The position numbers were made by a program, and so were the translations under genes. The notes below the pieces were generated by a model, which saw only the letters and a program-made list of their open reading frames with translations, searched no databases and was not told the origin of the DNA. 12,192 nucleotides of DNA from JAULUH01 sp032111745 (lineage in GTDB: Bacteria > Chloroflexota > Anaerolineae > JAAEKA01): NCBI GenBank assembly GCA_032111745.1, contig JAULUH010000028.1, forward strand, positions 1 to 12,192, given 5' to 3'. This document shows, piece by piece, positions 1 to 7,316 of this stretch (its first letter is position 1; every line of letters begins with the position of its first letter).

Positions 1-162
1 GAGCGGGAGCTGGCTAGTCACTGGGTGGGCTCATCTGAGCGTACACAAGCTGGGCGAGCACGTATGCGGCCTCAAACGTCCCGCTCATCCGAGGCGTGTT
101 CTGCTATCCGTTGCGATAGACAATGCGACTTCTTCCACAACGAGCAGAAAGTCAACTTCTGA
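1..162 (+). other. Open frame entering from left edge, unidentified
   Basis: Frame 1 is open from the first base to a TGA at 160-162 (53 codons), ending in ..DFFHNEQKVNF. It could be the 3' end of a gene that starts outside the window, but the composition (many Arg/Ser, several Cys) resembles chance translation and I recognise no family. The rest of the stretch to 216 shows no RNA gene, hairpin or repeat. Confidence 0.12.
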
Positions 163-216
163 TGTAGCGCCCATGCCGTGAAGTGATGGAACCTACCGAC
201 AAGCGACAGGACCTAG

Positions 217-942
217 CTACTTCAGTGTGTCCAGGAATTGGACTGTGGCAGCGATGATTTGGTCTTGCTGTTCCGCCGCAGAAATCGTGGCAATGCCATC
301 GTCTCGTTGAAAACTGTAGTCGGCATACTGGCGGTGGTTGCCCCCTTCGATGACAAAGCGTCTGGCCGAATCGGCGACCGCTTCATAGAACGCCTCTTGT
401 TGCGGAGCACCTGGATCTCTTGACCCCATGATCGTCAGAATTGGTATGGGGAAATCTACAAAATCCTCGTAGTTCGCGGGATATGAGGCAAACATGATAA
501 GCCCGTCAAGGCTATCCTTGTTGCCCTTGGCGTACTCAGCCGCCATCGCCCCACCCAGTGAGTGCCCGCCAATGACCCATGACTCAATTTCCGGAAAGTC
601 TGCCCGGATCCCGTCAGCACGATTGATACCCGTGAACGCAAGATTGAGAGGCATTTTGGGGATCACAACCAGATAGCCTGCGTCCGCGATGCCTTGTGCG
701 GTCACTGCATATGCTTCTGGATCAACCAATCCGCCCGGATAATAGATCAGACCTCTATCTGTGGGGGAATCCGGCCGGAATACAAGCTGCCCATCTTCCC
801 GCTGAACACCACTATCCTGCAACATCGCAACTGCACGCTCTGTCGCATGCTGAGCACTTAGGGTTGCCCAACCAACCAGCCCTATCGTTGCAATCAGAAG
901 GATTGCGAGAACGCCAATCAATAGCCAGCGTAAGATTCTCAT
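217..942 (-). CDS. Membrane-anchored alpha/beta hydrolase (Abhydrolase_5-like)
   Basis: A 241-residue serine hydrolase, probably tethered outside the membrane by an N-terminal helix (residues about 5-28, hydrophobic after MRILRW). Seen directly: a nucleophile elbow GGHSLGG at 125-131 (Ser128), an acid candidate in GSRDPG (Asp176) and GGNHRQYADY with His203. The YYPGGLVDPEAYA block and the ending GGNHxxY...Q.DDG.ATIS are typical of the Abhydrolase_5 family, whose substrate is generally unknown. I chose the ATG at 940-942 because GAGGTG lies 8 nt upstream and the signal-anchor begins there; an upstream ATG at 994-996 would add 18 polar residues and has no ribosome binding site I can see. The gene follows the TspO-like gene on the same strand with a gap of about 110 nt, so co-transcription is possible. 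It ends in TAG. Confidence 0.87.
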   Translation of the reverse strand: MRILRWLLIGVLAILLIATIGLVGWATLSAQHATERAVAMLQDSGVQREDGQLVFRPDSPTDRGLIYYPGGLVDPEAYAVTAQGIADAGYLVVIPKMPLNLAFTGINRADGIRADFPEIESWVIGGHSLGGAMAAEYAKGNKDSLDGLIMFASYPANYEDFVDFPIPILTIMGSRDPGAPQQEAFYEAVADSARRFVIEGGNHRQYADYSFQRDDGIATISAAEQQDQIIAATVQFLDTLK

Positions 943-1054
943 AGCACGTACACCTCGTCCACTGTCCACAAGTTGACGGTTTTGGTTGGAGGTCAAGAGG
1001 CATTTGTCGGCTGGTGTTCCAGAGCGAACTGGTCAGTTCCGCTGCTGGCGTGCT

Positions 1055-1837
1055 TCAGGCAGGACTCAAAGAACGACTGCTACCGTGTTTGACAAAGCGG
1101 TACCAGCCCACAATAGCAGCAGCGACGACGATGACGATACCTACGTAGGCGGCGAAGGTGATGGGTGTTTCGTTGGCATAGCGCACCGTAATGGCGAAAA
1201 CAGCCCATACGTAGACGGCTGCGTACGCTGCATTGGCTCGCTTCCACAGGAGCGTCGCGCCGACCAGCGCCGCAATCAGGATCATGATCGCCGACCACAG
1301 CGAATCGCTGACCCCAAACCCCGACCAGCCATAATAAACCAATAGACTCGCCGCATTCGCAATCGTCGCCACAGCAATCCATGCCAGGTAGAGGCTGAAT
1401 GGGATGTGAACCCACAGGCGTTCTCCCAAACTGCTTGCAGGTTCGCCAATACCTGCCCGCATATAGATCCCGATCATGGTCAGCAAGATGCCAACCATAA
1501 AGACCAGAGACAGAAAATAGAACTCATAGTGCCAGGCAAAGGTCCACAATATGTTGAGCGCACAGCTCGCAATGAACAGTTCGCGCACGCCTGCCAATTT
1601 CGGATTGTCCCGTTGGGACGGTAATGCCTGGTAGATCGCAAATCCAATCACGAACGTGTAGATGATGCTCCAAATCGCAAATGCATAATTGGCGGGCGTG
1701 AACTTGGTCAATAGCGCGTCTGAGATTTCGGGTGGTGTCACGCCGTTCAACACGCCCGCTGTCGCCAGATAGTTGACGAGCAAGGTCAGGACGACGCCAA
1801 CGATCACGAGTCCTTGCAGAATATAGATCTTCTTCAT
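1055..1837 (-). CDS. TspO/MBR-type (tryptophan-rich sensory) membrane protein
   Basis: An integral membrane protein of 260 residues with seven or eight hydrophobic segments. FTPANYAFAIWSIIY at 46-60 and the Trp-rich helices (WTFAWHYEFYF at 98-108, IPFSLYLAWIAVATIAN at 145-161) match the extended bacterial TspO/MBR-related family. Classical TspO is about 160 residues with five helices; this is the longer ~260-residue variant common in cyanobacteria and Chloroflexota. Family knowledge: TspO proteins bind tetrapyrroles or other hydrophobic ligands and are linked to stress responses, but the long variant has no firm function. The start is backed by GAGGA about 5 nt before the ATG. An IS256-type remnant begins only about 25 bp upstream of the start, so the ancestral promoter has probably been displaced. 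No rival annotation seems likely. Confidence 0.88.
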   Translation of the reverse strand: MKKIYILQGLVIVGVVLTLLVNYLATAGVLNGVTPPEISDALLTKFTPANYAFAIWSIIYTFVIGFAIYQALPSQRDNPKLAGVRELFIASCALNILWTFAWHYEFYFLSLVFMVGILLTMIGIYMRAGIGEPASSLGERLWVHIPFSLYLAWIAVATIANAASLLVYYGWSGFGVSDSLWSAIMILIAALVGATLLWKRANAAYAAVYVWAVFAITVRYANETPITFAAYVGIVIVVAAAIVGWYRFVKHGSSRSLSPA

Positions 1838-1862
1838 AGCTTCCTCGCTGGACTGGAAGAGT

Positions 1863-2066
1863 GGAGAGTGTAAACTTCTTTCCGTATGGTGACACAGAGT
1901 AGGTCATCGTGTATCCTCTGGAAGAGACCAATCTACTACAACTAGAGGAGAGCAACCATGATCTACCAAGTGCATTGTACCTTACCAGAGGAGATTCTGG
2001 AATAGGTCGCCGAGCAGGGGCTGGACTATCTGTCAGAGCTGATCCCGTACCGTGTAACAACCTCGT
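1863..2066 (+). mobile_element. IS256-family remnant, left end only
   Basis: A stretch beginning near 1863 (agagtgtaaacttctttccg, resembling the TG-rich end of IS256-type elements) leads into an AGGAG ribosome binding site and the first codons of a Mutator/IS256-type transposase. The element stops after about 36 codons, at roughly 2066, where the sequence becomes the tail of a substrate-binding protein gene. I found no inverted copy of the end elsewhere in the window, so this is a one-sided fragment. The exact left boundary is a guess. Confidence 0.55.
1959..2066 (+). pseudogene. IS256-type transposase N-terminus, nonsense and frameshift
   Basis: Reading from the ATG at 1959 (AGGAGA 7 nt upstream) gives MIYQVHCTLPEEILE, a TAG, then VAEQGLDYLSELI. 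This matches the usual start of IS256/Mutator-type transposases (LPEE.LE..AEQGLD...ELIR.V.N). The TAG at 2004-2006 sits where a CAG (Gln) is expected. After ELI one extra C shifts the frame: skipping it restores R-T-V, and further on N-N-L. The DDE catalytic region (about 350 more codons) is absent. It cannot encode an active transposase. Confidence 0.7.
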
Positions 2067-2089
2067 GCAGACCGGTCGTGCTTTCTAAG

Positions 2090-2221
2090 GGTCGTTCAGA
2101 CTGGATGGTCGGTCACGCCGGCCAGGAGGAGCTCAGCGCGCAAAAGACCTGTTTCTTCCCCGTTCGGTCCGATGTGTCGGCCGGCGAGGGGGTGCTGGAG
2201 TTGTCCAGCATCAAACTGATC
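2090..2221 (+). pseudogene. C-terminal remnant of ABC substrate-binding protein
   Basis: Frame 2 encodes SDWMVGHAGQEELSAQKTCFFPVRSDVSAGEGVLELSS (given here in part: DWMVGHAGQEEL at 2099-2134, FFPVRSDV at 2153-2176). The DW..G..GQE.L......FPVR.DV pattern is what the last ~40 residues of periplasmic Fe3+/putrescine/thiamine-type binding proteins look like. The N-terminal ~300 residues are missing; the IS fragment lies where they should be. The frame then runs without a stop into the first helix of the permease, so the binding-protein stop codon and the intergenic spacer have also been lost. The family assignment is inference from a short motif; the order binding protein-permease-ATPase supports it. 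Confidence 0.5.
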
Positions 2222-3116
2222 GTCTTCGTCCTTTATACGCTGATCTCCGTCCTCATCAAGAGCCTACAGGGTCCGAGCGGCTGGACGCTGGCCAATTACC
2301 AGCGCTTCGTGAGGACGCAGCCATGAACGTGGGCGCCGGGCGCTGGCAGACCTTCCGCCGCGTCATCCTGCCGCTGTCGCTGCCCGGCATCGCCAGCGCG
2401 TTCCTGGTCGTCTTCATCGAGTCCCTCGCCGACTTCGGCAATCCCCTGATTTTGGCCGGTAGCCGCTTTCCCATGCTGGCGCCACAGGCCGACCTGGAGA
2501 TCACCGGATCCTTCATCTTGCCTTTGGGGGCAGCGTTGGCGGTCGTCTTGCTGCTGCCCTCCCTGACTGCCTTCGCCATCCCGCGCTATTATCTGCAGAA
2601 GCGCCAATTCGTCACGGTCACCGGCAAGCCGGCCAGCTCAGCATCCAAGTGGTGCGCCGCGCTGTTCCTGGCAAGGGTGCCATGGAATTCACCTCCATAC
2701 TGAACTTCGCCGTGCCCGGAACCGTGGTTGGCATCGGCTACATCCTGGCTTTCAGCAGGCCCCCGCTGATCCTGACAGGTACGCTGGCGATCTTGGTGCT
2801 CAACTTCATCTTTCGCTATGTGCCCGTGGGAATCCAGTCCGGCGTGGCCGTGTTACGCCAGATCAATCCCGGAATCGAGGAGGCTGCCCAGAACCTGGGC
2901 GCCGACGGCGTGACGACCTTCCGCAAGGTCACCTTGCCGTTGATCTCGCCGGCCTTCTTCTCCGGCCTGGTCTTCGCCTTCGTGCGGGCCATGACCGCGA
3001 TCAGCGCCGCCATCTTCCTGGTCTCGGCCAAGTGGAACTTGATGACGGTGCATATCCTCAACGAGGTCGGCTCGGGGCGCCTGGGCGTGGCGGCCGCGTT
3101 CAGCGTCATCCTGGTG
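2219..3116 (+). pseudogene. Double-domain ABC permease (FbpB-like), three fragments
   Basis: Three collinear pieces of one permease lie in different frames. Piece 1 (2219-2308, frame 2) is the first membrane helix followed by GWTLANYQRF. Piece 2 (2311-2652, frame 1) starts inside the first EAA loop (EDAAMNVGAGRWQTFRRVI) and runs through helices to YYLQKRQFVTVTGKPA. Piece 3 (2682-3116, frame 3) carries FAVPGTVVGIGYILAF, the second EAA loop (EEAAQNLGADGVTTFRKVTLP) and the last helices. FbpB-type permeases have about 550 residues with two EAA loops; about 290 remain. Roughly 180 residues appear to be missing between pieces 1 and 2 and about 100 between 2 and 3. Family role: inner-membrane channel of Fe3+ or related importers. 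It is non-functional as read here. Confidence 0.78.
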
Positions 3117-3121
3117 CGCAG

Positions 3122-3937
3122 GGGGAACTCGTCACGCTGCTCGGCCCCAGCGGTTGCGGGAAAACCACGCTACTGCGTATGATTGCCGGCTTTGAGGATC
3201 CGACTCGGGGGGATATCTACTTCGGCCAACAGCGCGTCAATGATGTGGCTCCCAACCAACGCAATGCCGCCATGGTCTTTCAGTCCTACGCCCTGTTTCC
3301 ACACCTGGACGTGCTGGAGAACGTAGCCTTTGGCCTGCGACTCCAACGCCTTTCCACGGCCCAGCTCAAGGAACGCGTCGGCAGGGTGGTGCTGTCCCTG
3401 GTTGGCCTTGAGGGATTGGAGCGCCGGGCAACCAGCCAGCTTTCCGGAGGCCAGCAGCAGCGGGTGGCCCTGGCCCGGGCCATCGTCATGGAGCCGAGCA
3501 TTCTGCTTTTCGATGAGCCGTTGAGCAACCTGGATGCCAAGCTGCGGGAGCAGATGCGCATCGAGATTCGTCAGCTGCAACAGCGGTTGGGTACTACGAG
3601 CGTCTACGTGACCCATGACCAGGGCGAGGCCATGAGCATGTCGGACCGCATCGTGGTCATGAACCAGGGCCGGGTGGAGCAGGTAGGGCCGCCGCTGGAG
3701 ATCTACGCCCGGCCGCGCAACCGCTTCGTGGCCGATTTCAGCGGCAAGGGCAACTTCCTGGTGGGCGAGGCGGTCGGCCCGGGCCGGGTACGCGTGCTGG
3801 ACCGCGTATTGGCAGTGGATGACCTGGCGCTGCGGCCGTCTATCTTCCCGTGCCCTGTGGAAACCTCATCCGACCCATTGGCTGGGGCTCGGCAGGCGAT
3901 AGTAACCGAGCCACCGCTAGCTCAGGCGAACCTGTAG
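3122..3937 (+). pseudogene. ABC importer ATPase (FbpC/PotA type), 5'-truncated
   Basis: From 3122 the frame reads GELVTLLGPSGCGKTTLLRM, with Walker A GPSGCGKTT, Q-loop MVFQSYALFPH, signature LSGGQQQR, Walker B ILLFDEP, D-loop SNLDAK and switch His in THDQGEA. This is a complete nucleotide-binding core of the Fe3+/spermidine importer class. What is missing is the first ~30 residues (A-loop and first strands) with the natural start, and much of the C-terminal TOBE regulatory domain: clear similarity fades near residue NFLVGEAVGPGRV.. and the frame ends at TAG 3935-3937. The open frame upstream to an ATG at 3032 is only another frame of the permease. The gene was fused onto permease piece 3 (junction about 3113-3122) by loss of the intergenic region. 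It could still be translated from an internal start, but without partners it is most likely a remnant. Confidence 0.75.
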
Positions 3938-4037
3938 ACCAAATCAATATGCCACGCCATGAGCCGCTCACCCAGGCAGCACATCGCTCATCTTGCACCA
4001 CTCGCCCTCGGCAGCGTTGGCCGGCGTGTCAGGCTCT

Positions 4038-4068
4038 GGCCGGTCTGGCGATTCCGGCCCGAAGCCGG
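4038..4068. terminator. GC-rich hairpins between convergent units (weak)
   Basis: Two overlapping stems are possible: GGCCGG (4038-4043) with CCGGCC (4054-4059), and CCGGC (4054-4058) with GCCGG (4064-4068) around a CCGAA loop. They lie between the end of the ABC remnants and the stop of the glycosyltransferase. No T-run follows on either strand, so intrinsic termination is uncertain. Nothing else is visible in 3938-4080. Confidence 0.25.
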
Positions 4069-4080
4069 CCCCTTGCTCTG

Positions 4081-5349
4081 CTACAGCGTGCCACGTGGCA
4101 CGAGTTTGCGGATGATCGCGACAGCGTTATCAACACCACGTTCGTTCCGAATGCTCTCACCCAGTTTGCGGGCCCGTTGTCGCATTTGGGAGTCATGGAT
4201 CGCCTGCCCGATGGCAGCTTCGAGGGCTTCGACGGTGAGCTTCCTACGGGGAATGGGTCGTGGGCCAACGCCTAGAGCTGCGACACGCTGTCCCCAGTAC
4301 GGCTGATCCCCCATGAAAGGAATGACAATCGAAGGTATGCCTGCACGTAGACCGGCTGCGGTTGTACCAGCCCCGCCATGATGTACCACGGCCGCCATGC
4401 GAGGGAACAGCCAACTATGGGGGATCGAGGGTATCATGTAAACTGACTCAGGCACATCCGCTGGACTCAAGCCTCCCCAACCTGCCGCAAGCACCCCCCG
4501 CTGACCAGCGCGCTGAAGTGCTTGCAGGGTGATCTCCGCCGCCTCTGCAGGATTGCGGTTCCCCATGCTGCCGAATCCGACATAAACAGGCGGATCACCG
4601 GCATTCAGGATTTCGAGCAGATCCTCCGGTGGCTTCCAATCCTCATGAGCATCCAGGAACCAGTAGCCGGTGACATGATTGGTGGTGTCCCAATCGCTGG
4701 GATGGGGCAATACATGCCGGCTGTAGCCGTACAGCACCGGGATTTGTCGCTTGCGCAGGAGGCTGAACGGCCCCCAAAAAGAACCGCGTGGCATGTTCAA
4801 TTCGCGGCGTGTGGCTGCGTCACCGACACGGCCGCTTTGCCATAACATTTGGCGCGTCACCTGGAAAGACAACGGATTCAGGGTCTTGCCCAACGGTAGG
4901 TTTGGCGTGAGCGGGCCGGCGAATTCACGGGTTGGTGTGAGGGGATAAAGATACGCCTGAATGATCGGTATGTTGAGCTTCTCGGCAATCGAGAATGCAC
5001 CCATCAAGCCGCCGAGCCCTGCGATCATCAAGTCCACATCTGCGATCTGACCGGGCAACACAGAAGCAACTGACTTGGCCCTCTTGGTCATCTCACGGTT
5101 CATCTGGTTGACAATCGCCAGGAAGTTGCCACCCTCAAGGGTTTGTCGCCATTGGTCGCTTTGGATCATCTCCTCAATGCTCTCACCGGTCGAGCAGAAG
5201 TCTAGTCCAGCGTCCAGCACCAGACGCTCAAAATCGATGCTCGTTACGATGCGAACGGCGAACCCGGCAGCTTGAAGCCCTTTGCCAAGGGCAACGTAGG
5301 GCTGCACGTCGCCCCGTGAGCCTGCGGCGACGATAGCAAGCTGGGTCAT
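4081..5349 (-). CDS. GT1-family glycosyltransferase (UGT/MGT-like)
   Basis: A 422-residue GT-B fold enzyme that moves a sugar from a nucleotide donor to a small hydrophobic acceptor. N-terminal Rossmann domain: MTQLAIVAAGSRGDVQPYVALG, with the GSRGDVQP motif (10-17) typical of sterol/macrolide glucosyltransferases (Glyco_transf_28). C-terminal donor domain: PPVYVGFGSM (253-262), HHGGAGTTAAGLRAGIP (323-339) and FMGDQPYWG (345-353), the bacterial form of the PSPG donor motif. Length is normal for the family. The ATG at 5347-5349 overlaps the TetR stop (ATGA), with GGAG and AGGA just upstream; an ATG at 5407-5409 in the same frame would lie inside tetR and add 20 unrelated residues. Operon: tetR then this gene. 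No membrane segment or signal peptide is visible, so it is cytoplasmic. The acceptor (antibiotic, lipid or sterol-like compound) cannot be told from sequence. It ends in TAG. Confidence 0.9.
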   Translation of the reverse strand: MTQLAIVAAGSRGDVQPYVALGKGLQAAGFAVRIVTSIDFERLVLDAGLDFCSTGESIEEMIQSDQWRQTLEGGNFLAIVNQMNREMTKRAKSVASVLPGQIADVDLMIAGLGGLMGAFSIAEKLNIPIIQAYLYPLTPTREFAGPLTPNLPLGKTLNPLSFQVTRQMLWQSGRVGDAATRRELNMPRGSFWGPFSLLRKRQIPVLYGYSRHVLPHPSDWDTTNHVTGYWFLDAHEDWKPPEDLLEILNAGDPPVYVGFGSMGNRNPAEAAEITLQALQRAGQRGVLAAGWGGLSPADVPESVYMIPSIPHSWLFPRMAAVVHHGGAGTTAAGLRAGIPSIVIPFMGDQPYWGQRVAALGVGPRPIPRRKLTVEALEAAIGQAIHDSQMRQRARKLGESIRNERGVDNAVAIIRKLVPRGTL

Positions 5350-5957
5350 TGATCCTGCTCCAGTCCATCCAGCAGCAGGCCGGTAAGAAAACCCGGGAGG
5401 TCGTTCCATTTCGACTCCAGCAGCGGATCGCCCAGAATACTCTCAATCATCAGGCCCATGACCATGCCGGAGATCGCACGGACCGCCAGGCCGGCATCGA
5501 CAGGCCTAATCAGTCCTCTATCTACCCATTTCTGTAGCATCTGTTCGGCGAACAAGAGCGTTGGGTTCAGGATCTGTTCCTGATACAGCGTGCGCAATTC
5601 TTCGTTGACCATCATTTCGGAGACAACGACCCGAAACAGCTCGAAGTCATCCGCTTTGAGCGTCACCAAGGGCTGGCTGAGGAAAACACGCATGAACGAG
5701 CGCAGATCCATTTCCTCTGCGGTCTCAAGCAGATCATCCTGTTGGACGGACTGCTGCATGCGGTCGAAGATACCAAGCAATAGGGCCGTTTTGTTCTCGA
5801 AGTAGTTGTAGATCGTTCCAGCAGCGATTTCCGCTTCCTGAGCGACATCTTTGATGGTCGCTGGGTGGAATCCCTTTCTGGCAAAGATGGCTGCCGCTGC
5901 GTCCAGGATCTGATCGCGGCGTGCACTGATGAGCTGTTCTTGCACAGGGTCTTTCAT
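5346..5957 (-). CDS. TetR-family transcriptional repressor
   Basis: A one-component regulator of 203 residues. The N-terminal DNA-binding domain is clear: RRDQILDAAAAIFARKGFHPATIKDVAQEAEIAAGTIYNYFENKTALL, with the HTH at about 34-53 and the family hallmark GTIYNYFENK. The C-terminal ~130 residues are helical and would form the dimer and ligand pocket; no specific C-terminal subfamily is recognised. GAGG lies about 10 nt upstream of the ATG. It overlaps the glycosyltransferase start by four bases, so the two are translationally coupled. Two 18-bp inverted repeats directly upstream, just downstream of a putative -10, strongly suggest that it represses its own operon. The inducer is probably a substrate or product of the neighbouring glycosyltransferase, which is inference. 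Confidence 0.93.
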   Translation of the reverse strand: MKDPVQEQLISARRDQILDAAAAIFARKGFHPATIKDVAQEAEIAAGTIYNYFENKTALLLGIFDRMQQSVQQDDLLETAEEMDLRSFMRVFLSQPLVTLKADDFELFRVVVSEMMVNEELRTLYQEQILNPTLLFAEQMLQKWVDRGLIRPVDAGLAVRAISGMVMGLMIESILGDPLLESKWNDLPGFLTGLLLDGLEQDQ

Positions 5958-5972
5958 GGATTGCTCGCCTCA

Positions 5973-6010
5973 TGAATAATTGTTCATTCAACTGAATGAC
6001 TGTTCATTCA
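5973..6010. promoter_or_regulatory. Tandem TetR operators
   Basis: Two 18-bp elements: TGAATAATTGTTCATTCA (5973-5990) and TGAATGACTGTTCATTCA (5993-6010). The second is a perfect 7-bp inverted repeat (TGAATGA/TCATTCA) with a 4-base spacer; the first has one mismatch (TGAATAA). Their starts are 20 bp apart, about two helical turns. TGAATGA-type half sites are typical of TetR-family operators. They lie between the putative -10 and the tetR start, as expected for autorepression. Confidence 0.85.
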
Positions 6011-6039
6011 TATTGTGGGCAGACTACTTGATTTGTCAA
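6011..6039 (-). promoter_or_regulatory. Sigma70-type promoter of tetR-glycosyltransferase operon
   Basis: On the minus strand there is a perfect -35 TTGACA (6034-6039), a 17-base spacer and ACAATA (6011-6016); shifting by one base gives CAATAT with spacer 18. The first operator starts immediately downstream of the -10, so a bound repressor would cover the start of transcription. Confidence 0.7.
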
Positions 6040-6061
6040 GTTTGTATTTGACCAACCAAGG

Positions 6062-6090
6062 TTGCCTCATTTCTCAAAGTAGTATACTAT
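6062..6090 (+). promoter_or_regulatory. Putative promoter of secreted hydrolase
   Basis: TTGCCT (6062-6067), 17-base spacer, TACTAT (6085-6090). Each hexamer matches four of six consensus bases. It would give a leader of about 64 nt to the ATG at 6161. The tetR operators lie about 50 bp upstream of its -35, so regulation by the same repressor is possible but not evident. Confidence 0.35.
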
Positions 6091-6160
6091 GCCACCCCGC
6101 CCAGAGGCGGGCACCTACCGTTCTACTGAAGCAGATCTGTGCTGTCTTTCTCGCCTGGCT

Positions 6161-7252
6161 ATGAAGCTGACTAGAACCAACGCAGTCCTCGTTCTTATTG
6201 TGACGCTGGTAGCCCTGGCATTCGTTGCCGTGATCGCCGTGACGCGCCCCAGGCCGGCGGAGCAGGTGGCGCAAGGGGCCACGGGCACCGCAACCGCGAC
6301 GCCGGTGCCCATGGAAACCTCCGCCCCGACGGCAACGCCCACGGCCACGAACACCCCAACCGAAACGCCAACTTCCACACCTTCGCCGACACCCACGGTC
6401 ACGCCGACGGCGACGCCCAACCCCTATCTGCCCTTCACCATTCCCGGTCTGCGCGAGCGGGAGTTCCCCGGCGGCCAGATCGAGATCACCAGCTACTGGG
6501 AAGAAACCGACGCTTTCACCCGCTACTACATCGCCTATCCCAGCGACGACCTCCTCATCAGCGGTATGCTGGCGGTGCCCAAGGGCCAGGGTCCCTTCCC
6601 GGTGATCATCCTCAACCACGGCTACATTGCGCCCTCGCAGTACTGGACCGGGGCAGACACCTACGACGCGTCGACCTACCTGGCCAGCCGCGGCTTCCTG
6701 ACCATCAGCCCGGACTTCCGCGGCTGGGGCCGGTCGGACAGCGGCGAGAACATCTTTCGCAGCGGCCTGGCAATCGACGTCATGAACCTGATCAGCTCCC
6801 TGCAGTCGCTGCCACAGGCCGATCCCGACCGCGTCGGCATCTGGGGCCACAGCATGGGGGGTGGCGCGGTGGCCTGGACCATGGTTGTCGATCCGCGCGT
6901 CAAGGCCAGTCTACTCTATGGGCCGGTCAGCGCCGACGCCAGTGACCGGCGGCGTTTCGGCGGGGGCGGTCCAGATAGGAGCGATCCTGTGTGGCGCGAC
7001 GATCCAGCCTTCATCGACAAGATCTCCCCGATCAACTACTTCGACTTTGTAACCAGCGCGGTGCAGATCCACCAGGGCGATGCCGACACCACCACCCCGC
7101 CGCGCTGGGCGCGCGCCATCCGCGATGCCCTGACAGCCGCCGGCAAGGACGTGACCTACTTCGAATACGCAGGACAGGGCCACGCGCTGAAAGGCGACGC
7201 CTGGCGCGCCTTCATGCAACGGACTACCGACTTCTTCGCGGCAAACCTGTGA
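6161..7252 (+). CDS. Secreted/anchored alpha/beta hydrolase (S9/DLH-like)
   Basis: A 363-residue exported serine hydrolase. Residues 1-29 form a signal peptide or anchor (MKLTRTNAVLVLIVTLVALA...); no lipobox Cys is seen. Residues 41-87 are a Thr/Pro-rich linker, then a catalytic domain: HGYIAPSQYW oxyanion region (153-162), GHSMGG (229-234, Ser231), HQGDADTTTPP (Asp309) and GQGHAL (His341). This triad order matches prolyl-oligopeptidase/dienelactone-hydrolase-like proteins (Peptidase_S9 or BAAT-like), acting on peptides or esters outside the membrane; the substrate is unknown. An ATG at 6089 in the same frame would put 24 polar residues with two Cys before the signal peptide, so 6161 is preferred although its ribosome binding site is poor. 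It is divergent from tetR and convergent with the next pseudogene. Confidence 0.87.
   Translation: MKLTRTNAVLVLIVTLVALAFVAVIAVTRPRPAEQVAQGATGTATATPVPMETSAPTATPTATNTPTETPTSTPSPTPTVTPTATPNPYLPFTIPGLREREFPGGQIEITSYWEETDAFTRYYIAYPSDDLLISGMLAVPKGQGPFPVIILNHGYIAPSQYWTGADTYDASTYLASRGFLTISPDFRGWGRSDSGENIFRSGLAIDVMNLISSLQSLPQADPDRVGIWGHSMGGGAVAWTMVVDPRVKASLLYGPVSADASDRRRFGGGGPDRSDPVWRDDPAFIDKISPINYFDFVTSAVQIHQGDADTTTPPRWARAIRDALTAAGKDVTYFEYAGQGHALKGDAWRAFMQRTTDFFAANL
6281..6421 (+). repeat. Low-complexity Thr/Pro linker repeat
   Basis: About 140 bp of imperfect ACN-CCN codon repeats encode residues 41-87 (TATPTATNTPTETPTSTPSP and onward). Such linkers are frequent in exported proteins of Chloroflexota and probably lift the catalytic domain away from the membrane. 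The repeats are degenerate rather than exact. Confidence 0.8.
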
Positions 7253-7316
7253 TGAGAAAGCCCGCCGCGGAGACATGGACGCCGCAGAGGTCTTCCTTTT
7301 TCTCTTGGGGAATGTA

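Noticed and set aside
1026..1039. GAACTG/CAGTTC inverted repeat between the TspO-like and hydrolase genes
   Set aside because: Only six base pairs with a two-base loop and no T-run; too weak for a terminator or operator call.
4087..4102. Perfect 16-bp palindrome CGTGCCACGTGGCACG
   Set aside because: It lies inside the last codons (VPRGT) of the glycosyltransferase, has no T-run and no adjacent promoter; it may be a terminator stem, but there is no support for an operator.
6074..6850. 258-codon minus-strand frame opposite the secreted hydrolase
   Set aside because: Arg/Gly-rich shadow of a gene with a complete catalytic triad on the plus strand.
7260..7316. Possible terminator between the convergent hydrolase and broken gene
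   Set aside because: Only a four-base GCGG/CCGC stem before a T-rich stretch (tcttcctttttctc); not strong enough to annotate.
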